Of a stretch of 64,000 nucleotides of DNA, positions 36,653 to 45,796 are shown in pieces. Position numbers and translations under genes: made by a program. Within the stretch, counting starts at the first letter, position 1. The number at the start of each line of letters is the position of its first letter. The notes beneath the pieces were generated by a model, which did no database searches, was not told where the DNA came from, and worked only from the letters and a program-made list of their open reading frames with translations. The stretch covers positions 62,001 to 126,000 of the forward strand of contig NZ_JAASQL010000001.1 in the NCBI RefSeq assembly GCF_011762155.1. The letters are read 5' to 3'. The DNA comes from Wenyingzhuangia heitensis. Lineage in GTDB: Bacteria > Bacteroidota > Bacteroidia > Flavobacteriales > Flavobacteriaceae.

Positions 36653-38200
36653 ATGAAAAAAGAAAAGAAAACAGACCCCTTATTTTCGCTGATTAAATCT
36701 TTAAGCAAATCGGAAAAAAGACAATTTAAACTGTATGCTGGTAGGTTAGAGGGAAATACACAATCTAATTTTATGGCATTATTTGTTTTAATGGATAAAA
36801 TTAACACCTATGATGAAAAATTAATTTTAGCCAAAACAGGAATTAGAAAACAGCAGATTTCTAACACCAAAGCACATTTATATCGTCAAATCTTAATCAG
36901 TTTACGATTAAGTCCTGTTCATCAGAATAGTATTACTCAAATTAGAGAGCAAATAGATTTTGCCACTATTTTATACACTAAAGGCTTGTATAAACAGAGT
37001 TTGCGTTTGTTAGACAAAACAAAATCTGTAGCAGTAGCTAAGGAACAATACAATTTGGCTTATGAAATTATTGAATTAGAAAAAGTAATTGAGTCCCAAT
37101 ACATCACTCGTAGTATGAGTGACAGAGCCGATACGTTGGCTATTGAAGCTAAAAACATCAACCAAAAAAATGTAATCACCAGTAAACTTTCTAATTTATC
37201 TTTGCAATTATACAGCTGGTTTTTAAAACACGGATATGCTAGAAATGATACAGACACCCAAACCGTAGAGCAATATTATGCTGATAGAATTCCTAAATAC
37301 AAATTTTCTGATTTAGGTTTTACTAGCAAAATGTATTTGTATCAAGCCAACTTATGGCAAGGTTTTATTACGCAAGATTTTTTATCCTGTTACCGTAATT
37401 CACAAAAACTGGTTCAGTTGTTTCATGATTTGCCCGACATGAAAAAACTCCATCCTGTATTTTACCTAAAGGCCGTTAATTATTTATTAGAGTCTCTTTT
37501 TTACCTACAAAAAAAAGACAAGTACCAAGAAACATTAGATGGTTTGACCAAAGAAATTCAAGACGAAAAAATATTTTCATCAGAGAACACACAAAACTTA
37601 TGTTTCCTGTATCTGTATCAACACAAAATAAATTCTTTTTATTTAACGGGTGAATTTAGAAAAGGAACTGAATTTGTAAAAAGTGTTTTGATTGAATTGG
37701 ATAAAACCGATAAAAAAATAGATGCTCATCATGTCATGCTTTTTTATTACAAAATAGCGTGTATGTTTTTTGGTGCTGGCGATTATGAAAAATGTATTTT
37801 TTACTTAAATAAAATCATCAAAAACAAAGATTTAAAAATGCGTGAAGACTTGCTATGTTATACACGTGTTTTAAACTTAGTTGCCCATTACGAGTCTGGT
37901 GATGATGAATATATTGAAGAATTAATTAAATCTACCTACAAGTTTTTATTAAAAATGAACAACTTATACGAGGTACAAAGAAAGATGATTAAATTCTTAA
38001 GAAATTTAAGCAATTTATATCCGCACGAACTAAGAAAAGCATTTAAAGAATTATATGAAGAACTAAAAGTGTACGAAAATCATCCTTATGAAAAAAGATC
38101 CTTTTTATACTTAGATATTTTATCTTGGCTAGAATCTAACATTAAAGGGGTGCCTGTAGAAGAAATTGTAAAACAAAAAATACAAAGACAAACATCTTGA
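36653..38200 (+). CDS. Conserved Bacteroidota protein of unknown function, helical-repeat type
   Basis: The 515-residue protein starts with the basic MKKEKKTDPLFSLIKSLSKS and SEKRQFKLYAGR, then runs as continuous paired helices (LYTKGLYKQSLRLLDKTKSV, FGAGDYEKCIFYLNKII) like TPR or HEAT-type scaffolds. There is no signal peptide and no catalytic motif. The N-terminal 100 residues, with a possible helix-turn-helix (ILAKTGIRKQQISNTKAHLY), could bind nucleic acid; this is speculative. Its stop codon overlaps the TTG start of truA (TTGA at 38197-38200), which suggests coupling to a tRNA modification gene. Confidence 0.75.
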   Translation: MKKEKKTDPLFSLIKSLSKSEKRQFKLYAGRLEGNTQSNFMALFVLMDKINTYDEKLILAKTGIRKQQISNTKAHLYRQILISLRLSPVHQNSITQIREQIDFATILYTKGLYKQSLRLLDKTKSVAVAKEQYNLAYEIIELEKVIESQYITRSMSDRADTLAIEAKNINQKNVITSKLSNLSLQLYSWFLKHGYARNDTDTQTVEQYYADRIPKYKFSDLGFTSKMYLYQANLWQGFITQDFLSCYRNSQKLVQLFHDLPDMKKLHPVFYLKAVNYLLESLFYLQKKDKYQETLDGLTKEIQDEKIFSSENTQNLCFLYLYQHKINSFYLTGEFRKGTEFVKSVLIELDKTDKKIDAHHVMLFYYKIACMFFGAGDYEKCIFYLNKIIKNKDLKMREDLLCYTRVLNLVAHYESGDDEYIEELIKSTYKFLLKMNNLYEVQRKMIKFLRNLSNLYPHELRKAFKELYEELKVYENHPYEKRSFLYLDILSWLESNIKGVPVEEIVKQKIQRQTS

Positions 38201-38979
38201 AATACGAAAACGACTCTTATTACTTATTAAAACTACAATATTTAGGCTTTCGATTTCATGGTTGGCAAAAACAACCAAATGTTAAAACCGTACAAGGAAT
38301 ACTAGAGAAAACTTTTAAATTTATTTTTGATCATAATTTATTTAAAACATTGGCCGCTAGTAGGACTGATGCGATGGTATCTGCCCATGAAACCTATTGC
38401 CATTTAATTACAAAAACAGATTACGAATCCCATTGGATGCTCTATGAGTTGAATAAAAATTTACCTCAAGATATTAGAGTTTTATCTATTGATAAAGTGG
38501 ATAAAAACTTTGATATTATTCAAGCATCTAAAACAAAAGAATATCACTATTTATTTTCTCACGGAGAAAGAAACCATCCTTTTTGTGCCTCTATTTTAAC
38601 AGGAAAAAACAACGTACTAGATATTGATTTAATGCAACAAGGTGCTAAACTATTTGTAGGAAAACACAATTTTAAAAAGTATACAAAAAAACCTAGTGAG
38701 AACACTATATTTGAAAGAAAAATTTATAGTTCTGAAATTATAAAAAACAACACATACACGGCAAGCTTCTTTCCTAAAAAAAGCTACTTATACAAGGTTA
38801 CCGGACCTGGTTTTATGCGTTATCAAATAAGAATAATGATGGGAATTCTTTTTCAACTTGGAAGCGGAGAAGTAGATTTAGACTTTTTAAAGAAAACATT
38901 AAGTAATTGGGATGATAACGTAGTTTTAAAAGAAATTGCTCCTGCTAGCGGATTAATTTTACATGAAATTAAGCTCTAA
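38197..38979 (+). CDS. truA: TruA-like tRNA pseudouridine synthase, divergent form
   Basis: The 260-residue protein has the TruA N-terminus (LKLQYLGFRFHGWQKQPN), the catalytic aspartate Asp58 in SRTDAMVSAHE, and the C-terminal PGFMRYQIRIMMG. Classical TruA reads RTDAGVHA; here Gly and the following His are Met and Ser, which marks a separate branch. It isomerises uridines in the tRNA anticodon arm (positions 38-40 for TruA). The only suitable start is TTG 38197, overlapping the upstream stop as TTGA; no ATG lies near. A second, classical TruA may exist elsewhere in the genome. Confidence 0.85.
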   Translation: MKYENDSYYLLKLQYLGFRFHGWQKQPNVKTVQGILEKTFKFIFDHNLFKTLAASRTDAMVSAHETYCHLITKTDYESHWMLYELNKNLPQDIRVLSIDKVDKNFDIIQASKTKEYHYLFSHGERNHPFCASILTGKNNVLDIDLMQQGAKLFVGKHNFKKYTKKPSENTIFERKIYSSEIIKNNTYTASFFPKKSYLYKVTGPGFMRYQIRIMMGILFQLGSGEVDLDFLKKTLSNWDDNVVLKEIAPASGLILHEIKL

Positions 38980-39120
38980 AAAACTATAATTATATCTTAG
39001 CTAAGTATAAGCACCACAAGGGCTTCCGTAGTATTACGTATTTTAAACAAGTATCCTAAAAACAAGCTATTTAACTGTGTTTGATTTGGTATTTTCGACT
39101 GAAAATCATCAAAAACCACA

Positions 39121-40272
39121 ATGAAAATAACAAAACTATATAAAGAATTTTTTAACAGCGAAAAAACAAGCGGTATCATTCTAATAATTTGTACGCTTGT
39201 TTCTTTAATAATTGCCAATTCAGCCCTAGGGAATAGTTATCAATCTTTTTGGAACATTTACATTGGTAATCATAGTATTGTTCATTGGATCAATGATGGA
39301 TTAATGACTATTTTCTTTTTACTGATTGGTTTAGAATTAGAAAGAGAAATATACCACGGAGAACTCTCTAACATTAAAGATGCATTATTGCCTATCTTTG
39401 CTGCTTTGGGAGGAATTATAGTTCCTGCAGGAATTTATTTGTTTTTAAATTATGGCACAACTACACAATCGGGTGCCGGAATCCCAATGGCTACAGACAT
39501 TGCTTTTGCTTTAGGAATTTTAGCCTTGTTAGGAAGTAAAGTTCCTACTTCTTTAAAAATATTTTTAACTGCTTTAGCTGTAATAGATGACTTAGGTGCC
39601 ATTTTAATTATTGCTACTTTTTATACCAAAACTATTTTCTGGGTCAATTTACTTATTGCTTTAGGTATTTTTGGAACACTTTTAATTTTTAACAAGCTAA
39701 GAATTAAAAATATGTTGATTTACATTATTGGTGGAATTGCCATGTGGTATTTCATGCTAAACTCTGGTGTGCATGCAACCATTACAGGTGTTTTGTTAGC
39801 GTTTGCCATTCCTTATAGAAATGGTGGAGAAGAATCCACTTCTTATAGATTACAACACTTTTTGCACAAGCCAGTTGCTTTTATTATTCTTCCTGTTTTT
39901 GCGTTGGCAAACACCGCTATTGTTTTAAGCGGAAATATAGAACAAGTTTTAACACAAAACTATAGTTTAGGTATTATGCTAGGTCTTATTATAGGAAAAC
40001 CATTAGGCATCTTTTTAATCACTTTTATTGCCGTTTCTTTAGGACTATGTAAATTACCCGAAGACTTAAATTGGAAATCTATTATAGGAGTTGGTTTTTT
40101 AGGAGGAATAGGATTTACCATGTCTATTTTTATCACCTTACTTGCTTTTGACAACACTACTATTATAAACAATACTAAATTTATTATTCTAATTTCATCA
40201 TTAACAGCTGGATTGATTGGCTTTTTAATATTAAAACTAAATTTAAAAAAAGAATACACAGACGACAACTAG
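39121..40272 (+). CDS. nhaA: Na+/H+ antiporter NhaA
   Basis: NhaA exchanges two protons for one sodium ion and controls pH and sodium in the cell. The 383-residue membrane protein has the transport aspartate pair Asp156-Asp157 in VIDDLGA, Asp126 in MATDIAFALG, and the C-terminal GGIGFTMSIFI. About 11 to 12 hydrophobic segments are visible. Length is standard. It is a single gene after truA, with a 141-base spacer, and is consistent with life in saline water. Confidence 0.96.
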   Translation: MKITKLYKEFFNSEKTSGIILIICTLVSLIIANSALGNSYQSFWNIYIGNHSIVHWINDGLMTIFFLLIGLELEREIYHGELSNIKDALLPIFAALGGIIVPAGIYLFLNYGTTTQSGAGIPMATDIAFALGILALLGSKVPTSLKIFLTALAVIDDLGAILIIATFYTKTIFWVNLLIALGIFGTLLIFNKLRIKNMLIYIIGGIAMWYFMLNSGVHATITGVLLAFAIPYRNGGEESTSYRLQHFLHKPVAFIILPVFALANTAIVLSGNIEQVLTQNYSLGIMLGLIIGKPLGIFLITFIAVSLGLCKLPEDLNWKSIIGVGFLGGIGFTMSIFITLLAFDNTTIINNTKFIILISSLTAGLIGFLILKLNLKKEYTDDN

Positions 40273-40351
40273 ACGCTAATCACTTTACTATCAAACAAAT
40301 AAACACACAATGTTTTGTTACACAAATTATTACACATTAAAATAAAACTTG

Positions 40352-40384
40352 TATATTTGCCGTCCGATTACCAAAGTGGTAATC
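40352..40384 (+). promoter_or_regulatory. rpsO promoter box and leader hairpin
   Basis: TATATTTG at 40352-40359 is an exact minus-7 box. Directly after it lies a perfect hairpin, GATTACC at 40366-40372 and GGTAATC at 40378-40384 with loop AAAGT, near the predicted 5' end of the mRNA and 30 bases before the rpsO start. S15 is known to control its own mRNA in several phyla, so this may be a regulatory leader; it could also only stabilise the 5' end. Confidence 0.5.
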
Positions 40385-40414
40385 TGCATAATAATCATTT
40401 ACATAAATATTAGC

Positions 40415-40684
40415 ATGTCATTATCAAAAGAAGGAAAAGCTGAGATTTTCGCAAAGCACGGAAAATCAGCTACAGACACAGGATCAACAGAAGGTCAAAT
40501 TGCATTGTTCACAAAAAGAATTTCTGATTTAACAGAACACTTAAAAGTAAACAGAAAAGATTACAACACACAACGTTCTTTAGTAAAGTTAGTTGGTAAA
40601 CGTAGATCTTTATTAGATTACTTAACAAAAGTAGATATCTTAAGATATCGTGCAATTGTTGCTGAATTAGGATTAAGAAAATAA
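40415..40684 (+). CDS. rpsO: Ribosomal protein S15
   Basis: The 89-residue protein has exactly the usual S15 length and the sequence landmarks DTGSTEGQIALFTKRI, LTEHLKVNRKDYNTQR and LVGKRRSLLDYL. S15 binds 16S rRNA early in small-subunit assembly. The start is ATG 40415 (MSLSKEGKAE); the earlier in-frame codons overlap the promoter and hairpin. It is followed by a terminator and then by pnp, the same order as in many bacteria. Confidence 0.97.
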   Translation: MSLSKEGKAEIFAKHGKSATDTGSTEGQIALFTKRISDLTEHLKVNRKDYNTQRSLVKLVGKRRSLLDYLTKVDILRYRAIVAELGLRK

Positions 40685-40694
40685 TTCAACATAT

Positions 40695-40723
40695 AAAAAG
40701 AGGCTTAATCGCCTCTTTTTTTT
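40695..40723 (+). terminator. Intrinsic terminator of rpsO
   Basis: Arms AAAAAGAGGC at 40695-40704 and GCCTCTTTTT at 40711-40720 with a TTAATC loop and a T tract. Some read-through to pnp is possible. Confidence 0.88.
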
Positions 40724-40738
40724 ATTTTAGACACTTCG

Positions 40739-40755
40739 CTGGAATACATTTCCAG
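40739..40755 (+). other. Hairpin in the rpsO-pnp spacer
   Basis: CTGGAA-TACAT-TTCCAG forms a 6-base stem with near-complementary flanks. It could lie in the pnp leader; in other bacteria the pnp leader is a target of autoregulation. No minus-7 box is clear in the remaining spacer. Confidence 0.35.
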
Positions 40756-40889
40756 TGTTATAAAAATAAGAGGTCAGAACACAGCTTCTGAGTCCATTGT
40801 TAACAAAGCCCTACAACAACACAACATTTTTTGTTAAACAATAACCGTTGGTCTTTCTTATTTAAGCCAACATTTAAAACATTTTATTT

Positions 40890-43121
40890 ATGATACCTAA
40901 GGTATTTAAAGAAGTTATCGAATTAGGAGACGGGAGAACCGTATCTATCGAAACTGGAAAATTAGCAAAACAAGCTCATGGTAGCGTTGTTGTGCAAATG
41001 GGAAAAGCTATGTTATTATGTACTGTGGTTTCTAACTACAAACAATCTGACGTAGACTTTTTACCTTTAACAGTAGATTATAGAGAAAAATTTGCTGCAG
41101 CAGGTAAATACCCTGGAGGTTTCTTTAAAAGAGAAGCTAGACCAAGTGATGATGAGGTATTAACAATGCGTTTAATTGACCGTGTATTACGTCCTTTATT
41201 CCCAAAAGACTACCATGCAGAAACTCAGGTAATGATTCAGTTAATGTCTCACGATCCTGAAGTTATGCCAGATGCATTGGCTGGATTAGGAGCTTCTGCT
41301 GCTATCCAATTATCAGATATTCCTTTTGAAACTCCAATTTCTGAAGCTCGTGTGGGTAGAATTAATGGAGAGTTTGTTATCAACCCTACTAGAGCACAAT
41401 TAGCGGAGTCTGATTTAGACATGATGATTGGTGCTTCTGCAGATTCTGTAATGATGGTAGAAGGTGAGATGGACGAAATTTCTGAAGAAGAAATGGCGGA
41501 TGCTATTAAATTTGCTCACGAAGCGATTAAACTTCAATGTGCTGCTCAGGTAAAATTAGCAGAAGCATTTGGAAAGAAAGCTACACGTGAATACGATCAA
41601 GCAATAGAAAACGAAGAATTAGCAGCTAAAATTAATACTTTAACATACGATAAGTGTTACGCTATTGCCGCTAAAGGGACTTCTAAAGTAGAAAGAACAG
41701 ATGCTTTTGCAGTTGTAAAAGAAGAAGTAAAAGCTGCTTTTACAGAAGAAGAGTTGGCTGAATACGGAGACTTAGTTGGAAAATATTTTAACAAATCTCA
41801 GAAAGAAGCAGTTCGTGAATTAACACTGGCAGAAGGTTTACGTTTAGATGGTCGTAAGACTACCGAAATTAGACCAATCTGGGGAGAAGTAGATTATTTA
41901 CCTTCAACTCACGGATCTTCTATTTTTACACGTGGAGAAACTCAAGCATTAGCTACCGTAACTTTAGGTACTTCTAGAGATGCTAACATTATAGATTCAC
42001 CAACACACGAAGGTGAAGAGCGTTTTTACTTACACTACAACTTCCCTCCTTTTTGTACAGGTGAAGCTAGACCTTTAAGAGGTACTTCTCGTAGAGAAGT
42101 TGGACACGGAAACTTGGCTCAAAGAGCATTAAAAGGAATGGTTCCTGCAGATTGTCCTTACACAGTAAGAGTGGTTTCAGAAGTATTAGAATCTAACGGT
42201 TCTTCTTCTATGGCAACAGTTTGTGCAGGTACAATGGCCTTGATGGATGCTGGAGTTCAAATTACAAAGCCAGTTTCTGGTATTGCTATGGGATTAATTT
42301 CTGATGGTGATCGCTACGCTGTATTGTCTGATATTTTAGGTGATGAAGATCACTTAGGAGATATGGATTTTAAAGTAACTGGTACTGCTGATGGTATTAC
42401 TGCTTGTCAGATGGATATTAAAGTAAAAGGATTGTCTTACGAAATTTTAGTAAATGCACTAAAACAAGCTCGTGAAGGACGTATGCATATCTTAGGAAAA
42501 ATTACAGAAGTAATTGAAACTCCTAATGCAGATGTAAAATCTCACTCTCCTAAAATGATCACTAGAGTAATTCCTAACGAATTTATTGGTGCTCTAATTG
42601 GACCTGGAGGTAAAAACATTCAAGAGTTACAAAAAACTACAGGATGTACTATTGTTATTAACGAAGATCCTGTTACAGAAGAAGGTATTGTTGAAATTTT
42701 AGGTACTGGACAAGAAGGTATTGATCAAGTTTTAGCAAACATAGAATCTATGTTGTTTAAACCAACTGTTGGAGAATCTTACGAAGTAAAAGTAATTAAA
42801 ATGTTAGATTTTGGAGCTGTTGTAGAATATACACAAGCACCAGGAAACGAAGTTTTATTACACGTAAGTGAATTGGCTTGGGAACGTACAGAAAACGTAA
42901 CTGATGTTGTAAACATGGGAGATATTTTTGAAGTGAAATACTTTGGAAAAGACCCTAAAACTCGTAAAGAGAAAGTTTCTAAAAAAGCATTATTACCAAA
43001 ACCTGAAGGTTTTAAACCAAGACCTCCAAGAGAAAATAACGATCGTGGTGGACGTGACAACAGAGGTAGAGACAATCGTAGAGACGATAGAAAACCAAGA
43101 GAAGAGAAAAAAGCTGAATAG
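40890..43121 (+). CDS. pnp: Polyribonucleotide nucleotidyltransferase (PNPase)
   Basis: PNPase degrades RNA from the 3' end by phosphorolysis and is part of RNA turnover. The 743-residue protein has two RNase PH domains (about 1-215 and 310-535; [14 protein letters not shown] and the active [18 protein letters not shown] region), a KH domain with [13 protein letters not shown] (about 567-579), and an S1 domain (about 630-700). The end is a charged Arg/Asp/Gly-rich tail with [15 protein letters not shown]. Length and order are standard. It is followed by a strong terminator and then rpoD. Confidence 0.97.
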   Translation: MIPKVFKEVIELGDGRTVSIETGKLAKQAHGSVVVQMGKAMLLCTVVSNYKQSDVDFLPLTVDYREKFAAAGKYPGGFFKREARPSDDEVLTMRLIDRVLRPLFPKDYHAETQVMIQLMSHDPEVMPDALAGLGASAAIQLSDIPFETPISEARVGRINGEFVINPTRAQLAESDLDMMIGASADSVMMVEGEMDEISEEEMADAIKFAHEAIKLQCAAQVKLAEAFGKKATREYDQAIENEELAAKINTLTYDKCYAIAAKGTSKVERTDAFAVVKEEVKAAFTEEELAEYGDLVGKYFNKSQKEAVRELTLAEGLRLDGRKTTEIRPIWGEVDYLPSTHGSSIFTRGETQALATVTLGTSRDANIIDSPTHEGEERFYLHYNFPPFCTGEARPLRGTSRREVGHGNLAQRALKGMVPADCPYTVRVVSEVLESNGSSSMATVCAGTMALMDAGVQITKPVSGIAMGLISDGDRYAVLSDILGDEDHLGDMDFKVTGTADGITACQMDIKVKGLSYEILVNALKQAREGRMHILGKITEVIETPNADVKSHSPKMITRVIPNEFIGALIGPGGKNIQELQKTTGCTIVINEDPVTEEGIVEILGTGQEGIDQVLANIESMLFKPTVGESYEVKVIKMLDFGAVVEYTQAPGNEVLLHVSELAWERTENVTDVVNMGDIFEVKYFGKDPKTRKEKVSKKALLPKPEGFKPRPPRENNDRGGRDNRGRDNRRDDRKPREEKKAE

Positions 43122-43145
43122 TTTTTAACTTTTTCTAAATATATC

Positions 43146-43178
43146 AAACCCTTTCAAGCTTACTTGAAAGGGTTTTTT
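43146..43178 (+). terminator. Intrinsic terminator of pnp
   Basis: Thirteen-base arms at 43146-43158 (AAACCCTTTCAAG) and 43163-43175 with a CTTA loop and a T run. Confidence 0.93.
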
Positions 43179-43266
43179 GTGTTTTAACCCATTTTTTACG
43201 TTGAAAAAACAAATTTTTAAAAAACTAAAAATCAACACTCTAAAAATAAAAGTAAAATAAACTCGT

Positions 43267-43274
43267 TATTTTTG
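43267..43274 (+). promoter_or_regulatory. Minus-7 box of rpoD
   Basis: TATTTTTG is an exact TAnnTTTG, 64 bases before the rpoD start, implying a short leader. Confidence 0.55.
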
Positions 43275-43337
43275 TAACAAAAAATAAGGAATCCTCGTAT
43301 ATATAAAGACATACAAAAGTTTAACAAGTAGAAATCC

Positions 43338-44201
43338 ATGAGACAACTTAAAATTACCAAGCAGGTAACCAATCGTGAAACAGCTTCTTTAGATAAATAT
43401 TTACAAGAAATTGGTAAAGTAGATTTAATTACTGCCGATATGGAGGTAGAATTAGCCCAAAGAATTAAAGCTGGAGACCAAGCTGCTTTAGAACGTTTAA
43501 CAAAAGCGAACTTACGTTTTGTGGTATCTGTTGCAAAACAATATCAAAACCAAGGTTTAACTTTACCCGATTTAATTAACGAAGGAAATTTAGGTTTAAT
43601 TAAAGCAGCAAAACGTTTTGATGAAACTCGTGGTTTTAAATTTATCTCCTACGCTGTATGGTGGATTCGTCAATCTATTCTACAAGCTTTGGCAGAACAA
43701 TCTCGTATTGTACGTTTGCCGTTAAACAAAATTGGTTCTATTAATAAAATCAATAAAATGTACGCTTTCTTAGAGCAAGAAAACGAACGTCCACCATCTG
43801 CAGAAGAAATTGCTAAGAAATTAGACATGACTGTAAATGATGTAAAAGAGTCTATGAAAAACTCTGGTCGTCACGTATCTATGGATGCTCCGTTAATTGA
43901 AGGTGAAGATTCTAACTTATACGATGTATTAAACTCTGGAGAATCTCCAAACCCAGACAAAACGTTGTTACACGAATCGTTAAAAGTAGAAATTGAAAGA
44001 GCTTTAGAAACCTTAACTCCTAGAGAAGCAGACGTAGTTCGTTTGTACTTTGGTTTGGGTGAGCACCAACCAATGACTCTAGAAGAAATTGGAGAAACTT
44101 TTGATTTGACTCGTGAACGTGTTCGTCAAATTAAAGAAAAAGCGATCCGTAGATTAAAACATACATCAAGAAGTAAAATTTTAATGACTTACTTAGGTTA
44201 G
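43338..44201 (+). CDS. rpoD: Primary sigma factor RpoD/SigA, short Bacteroidota form
   Basis: The 287-residue protein is the housekeeping sigma-70 of this phylum, which recognises TAnnTTTG boxes. It has region 1.2 ([20 protein letters not shown], split), region 2 ([17 protein letters not shown] and [13 protein letters not shown]), region 3, and region 4 with [20 protein letters not shown]. Region 1.1 and the long non-conserved insert of E. coli RpoD are absent, as is normal for Bacteroidota. It is followed by rpe after 24 bases, so the two are probably cotranscribed. Confidence 0.96.
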   Translation: MRQLKITKQVTNRETASLDKYLQEIGKVDLITADMEVELAQRIKAGDQAALERLTKANLRFVVSVAKQYQNQGLTLPDLINEGNLGLIKAAKRFDETRGFKFISYAVWWIRQSILQALAEQSRIVRLPLNKIGSINKINKMYAFLEQENERPPSAEEIAKKLDMTVNDVKESMKNSGRHVSMDAPLIEGEDSNLYDVLNSGESPNPDKTLLHESLKVEIERALETLTPREADVVRLYFGLGEHQPMTLEEIGETFDLTRERVRQIKEKAIRRLKHTSRSKILMTYLG

Positions 44202-44225
44202 TCTAACTACCATACAAAAACAAAG

Positions 44226-44882
44226 ATGAGTAAATTAGTAGCTCCATCGGTATTAGCAGCCGACTTTGCCAACATCCAACGTGATGTAGAAATGATTAAC
44301 AACAGTGAAGCTGACTGGTTTCATATAGATATTATGGACGGAAGCTTTGTTCCTAATATTTCTTTTGGAATGCCTGTAATGCAAGCCATTAAAAAACACG
44401 CAACAAAGCCTTTAGATGTACATTTAATGATTGTAAATCCAGATCAATACATTAAAACCTTTAAAGAAATTGGTGCTGATATATTAACAGTTCACTACGA
44501 AGCTTGTACACATTTACACAGAACTATTCAGGCAATTAAAGCTGAAGGAATGCAAGCAGGTGTCGCTTTAAATCCACACACTCCAATATCTGTATTAGAA
44601 GATATTATTAAAGATTTAGACTTGGTATGTATTATGAGTGTAAATCCAGGATTTGGAGGGCAATCTTTTATTGAAAACACGTATTCTAAAGTACAGCAAT
44701 TAAAAAATCTAATCACTTTTAATGGTTGTGATACTAAAATAGAAATTGACGGAGGTGTAACAGATAAAAATGCAAACAACTTAGTAGAGGTTGGTGCAGA
44801 TGTGTTGGTAGCAGGTAGCTACGTTTTTGGAGCAGAAAGCCCAACACAAACCATTAAAGAATTAAAAGCAATGATTAATTAA
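44226..44882 (+). CDS. rpe: Ribulose-phosphate 3-epimerase
   Basis: Rpe interconverts ribulose 5-phosphate and xylulose 5-phosphate in the pentose phosphate pathway. The 218-residue TIM barrel has the start KLVAPSVLAADFANIQ, WFHIDIMDGSFVPNISFG with metal ligands, LDVHLMIVNP, IMSVNPGFGGQSFI, and EIDGGV near the end. All catalytic regions are intact. It follows rpoD by 24 bases and ends at a strong terminator. Confidence 0.97.
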   Translation: MSKLVAPSVLAADFANIQRDVEMINNSEADWFHIDIMDGSFVPNISFGMPVMQAIKKHATKPLDVHLMIVNPDQYIKTFKEIGADILTVHYEACTHLHRTIQAIKAEGMQAGVALNPHTPISVLEDIIKDLDLVCIMSVNPGFGGQSFIENTYSKVQQLKNLITFNGCDTKIEIDGGVTDKNANNLVEVGADVLVAGSYVFGAESPTQTIKELKAMIN

Positions 44883-44901
44883 AATCTTAGCTTACAACTA
44901 T

Positions 44902-44939
44902 AAAAAAAAGGACAGCCTAAACAGACTGTCCTTTTTTTT
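44902..44939. terminator. Bidirectional terminator between rpe and the DUF2797 gene
   Basis: Fourteen-base arms at 44902-44915 and 44926-44939 around a 10-base loop. It overlaps the last two bases of the convergent DUF2797 gene. Confidence 0.93.
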
Positions 44940-45732
44940 ATACTATATCTAACGTTACTTTATAACCTTCATAACTCCTCACATTAAAAACTTTTCCGTC
45001 TTCAAAAATTAAATACTGACCTTTAATTCCTTTTAAAACTCCTTGATAAAAATTTTCTTTTTCCAAGTTTAAAGAACTTACTTTTAAAGGATAGTTTTCT
45101 ACCGGATAATTTATATCCAACACAAGATCTTCATTTATATAATACTCTTTAGTCTCTTCTGGTAAATATTGTCTTAGCTCTTTTTTTACAGCTATTAGAT
45201 CTTCATCAGCCACATCATTCTTTAGCATTTTTTGCCAGCTCGTTTTATCACTTACATGTTCTTTTAAAGCTACCTCTGTAATTCCGGCTAAAAAACGATT
45301 GGGTACTTCTACAAACGGAATAGCTTTATTTGCTCCTTGATCTATCCAACGAGTTGGAACTTGCGTTTTTCTGGTTACTCCCACTTTTACATTGCTAGAC
45401 AATGCCAAATACACAATATGCGGTTGCAATTGAGCTTTTTCTTCATAAGCTAAATTTCTATCCTCAATTCCCAAATGAGCTTTACTTAGTTCTGGCTTCA
45501 TCACCCAATCTGCAACTCCAGGTTGTTCATAAAAACAATCGTAACAGTGACCTTGTCTAAATATTTTTTTCGCTTTACCACAGTTCAAACATTCATACCC
45601 ATCAAAAGTAATTGCTATGCTTTTATTTAGTAATTGATTTAAATTGAGCACATGAGAAGATGTAGTTAAATAATATTGAACTTGCTCTTCATTTTCTGTT
45701 GCCATTTTTGTTAATACACCCTGATATTTCAT
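44938..45732 (-). CDS. DUF2797 family protein with zinc-binding cysteines
   Basis: The 264-residue cytoplasmic protein matches DUF2797, a family of unknown role. It has two CxxC pairs, Cys48/Cys51 and Cys63/Cys66 (ECLNCGK and HCYDCFYE), likely to bind zinc, and YLALSSNVKVGVTRKTQVPTR (split), which resembles the GIY-YIG-like core of the family. A nuclease-like activity has been suggested for such folds but is not shown. It is a single gene; TATCTTTG, a minus-7 box, lies on the minus strand at 45757-45764. Confidence 0.85.
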   Translation of the reverse strand: MKYQGVLTKMATENEEQVQYYLTTSSHVLNLNQLLNKSIAITFDGYECLNCGKAKKIFRQGHCYDCFYEQPGVADWVMKPELSKAHLGIEDRNLAYEEKAQLQPHIVYLALSSNVKVGVTRKTQVPTRWIDQGANKAIPFVEVPNRFLAGITEVALKEHVSDKTSWQKMLKNDVADEDLIAVKKELRQYLPEETKEYYINEDLVLDINYPVENYPLKVSSLNLEKENFYQGVLKGIKGQYLIFEDGKVFNVRSYEGYKVTLDIV

Positions 45733-45796
45733 AGAAAAAAACTAAATTAGATACATCAAAGATATCATTTTTAACCTGCAAATAGTATTTTAATCT

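Noticed and set aside
42779-43147. Minus-strand 122-codon open frame within pnp
   Set aside because: It is a shadow of the Arg/Asp-rich PNPase tail and has no independent support.
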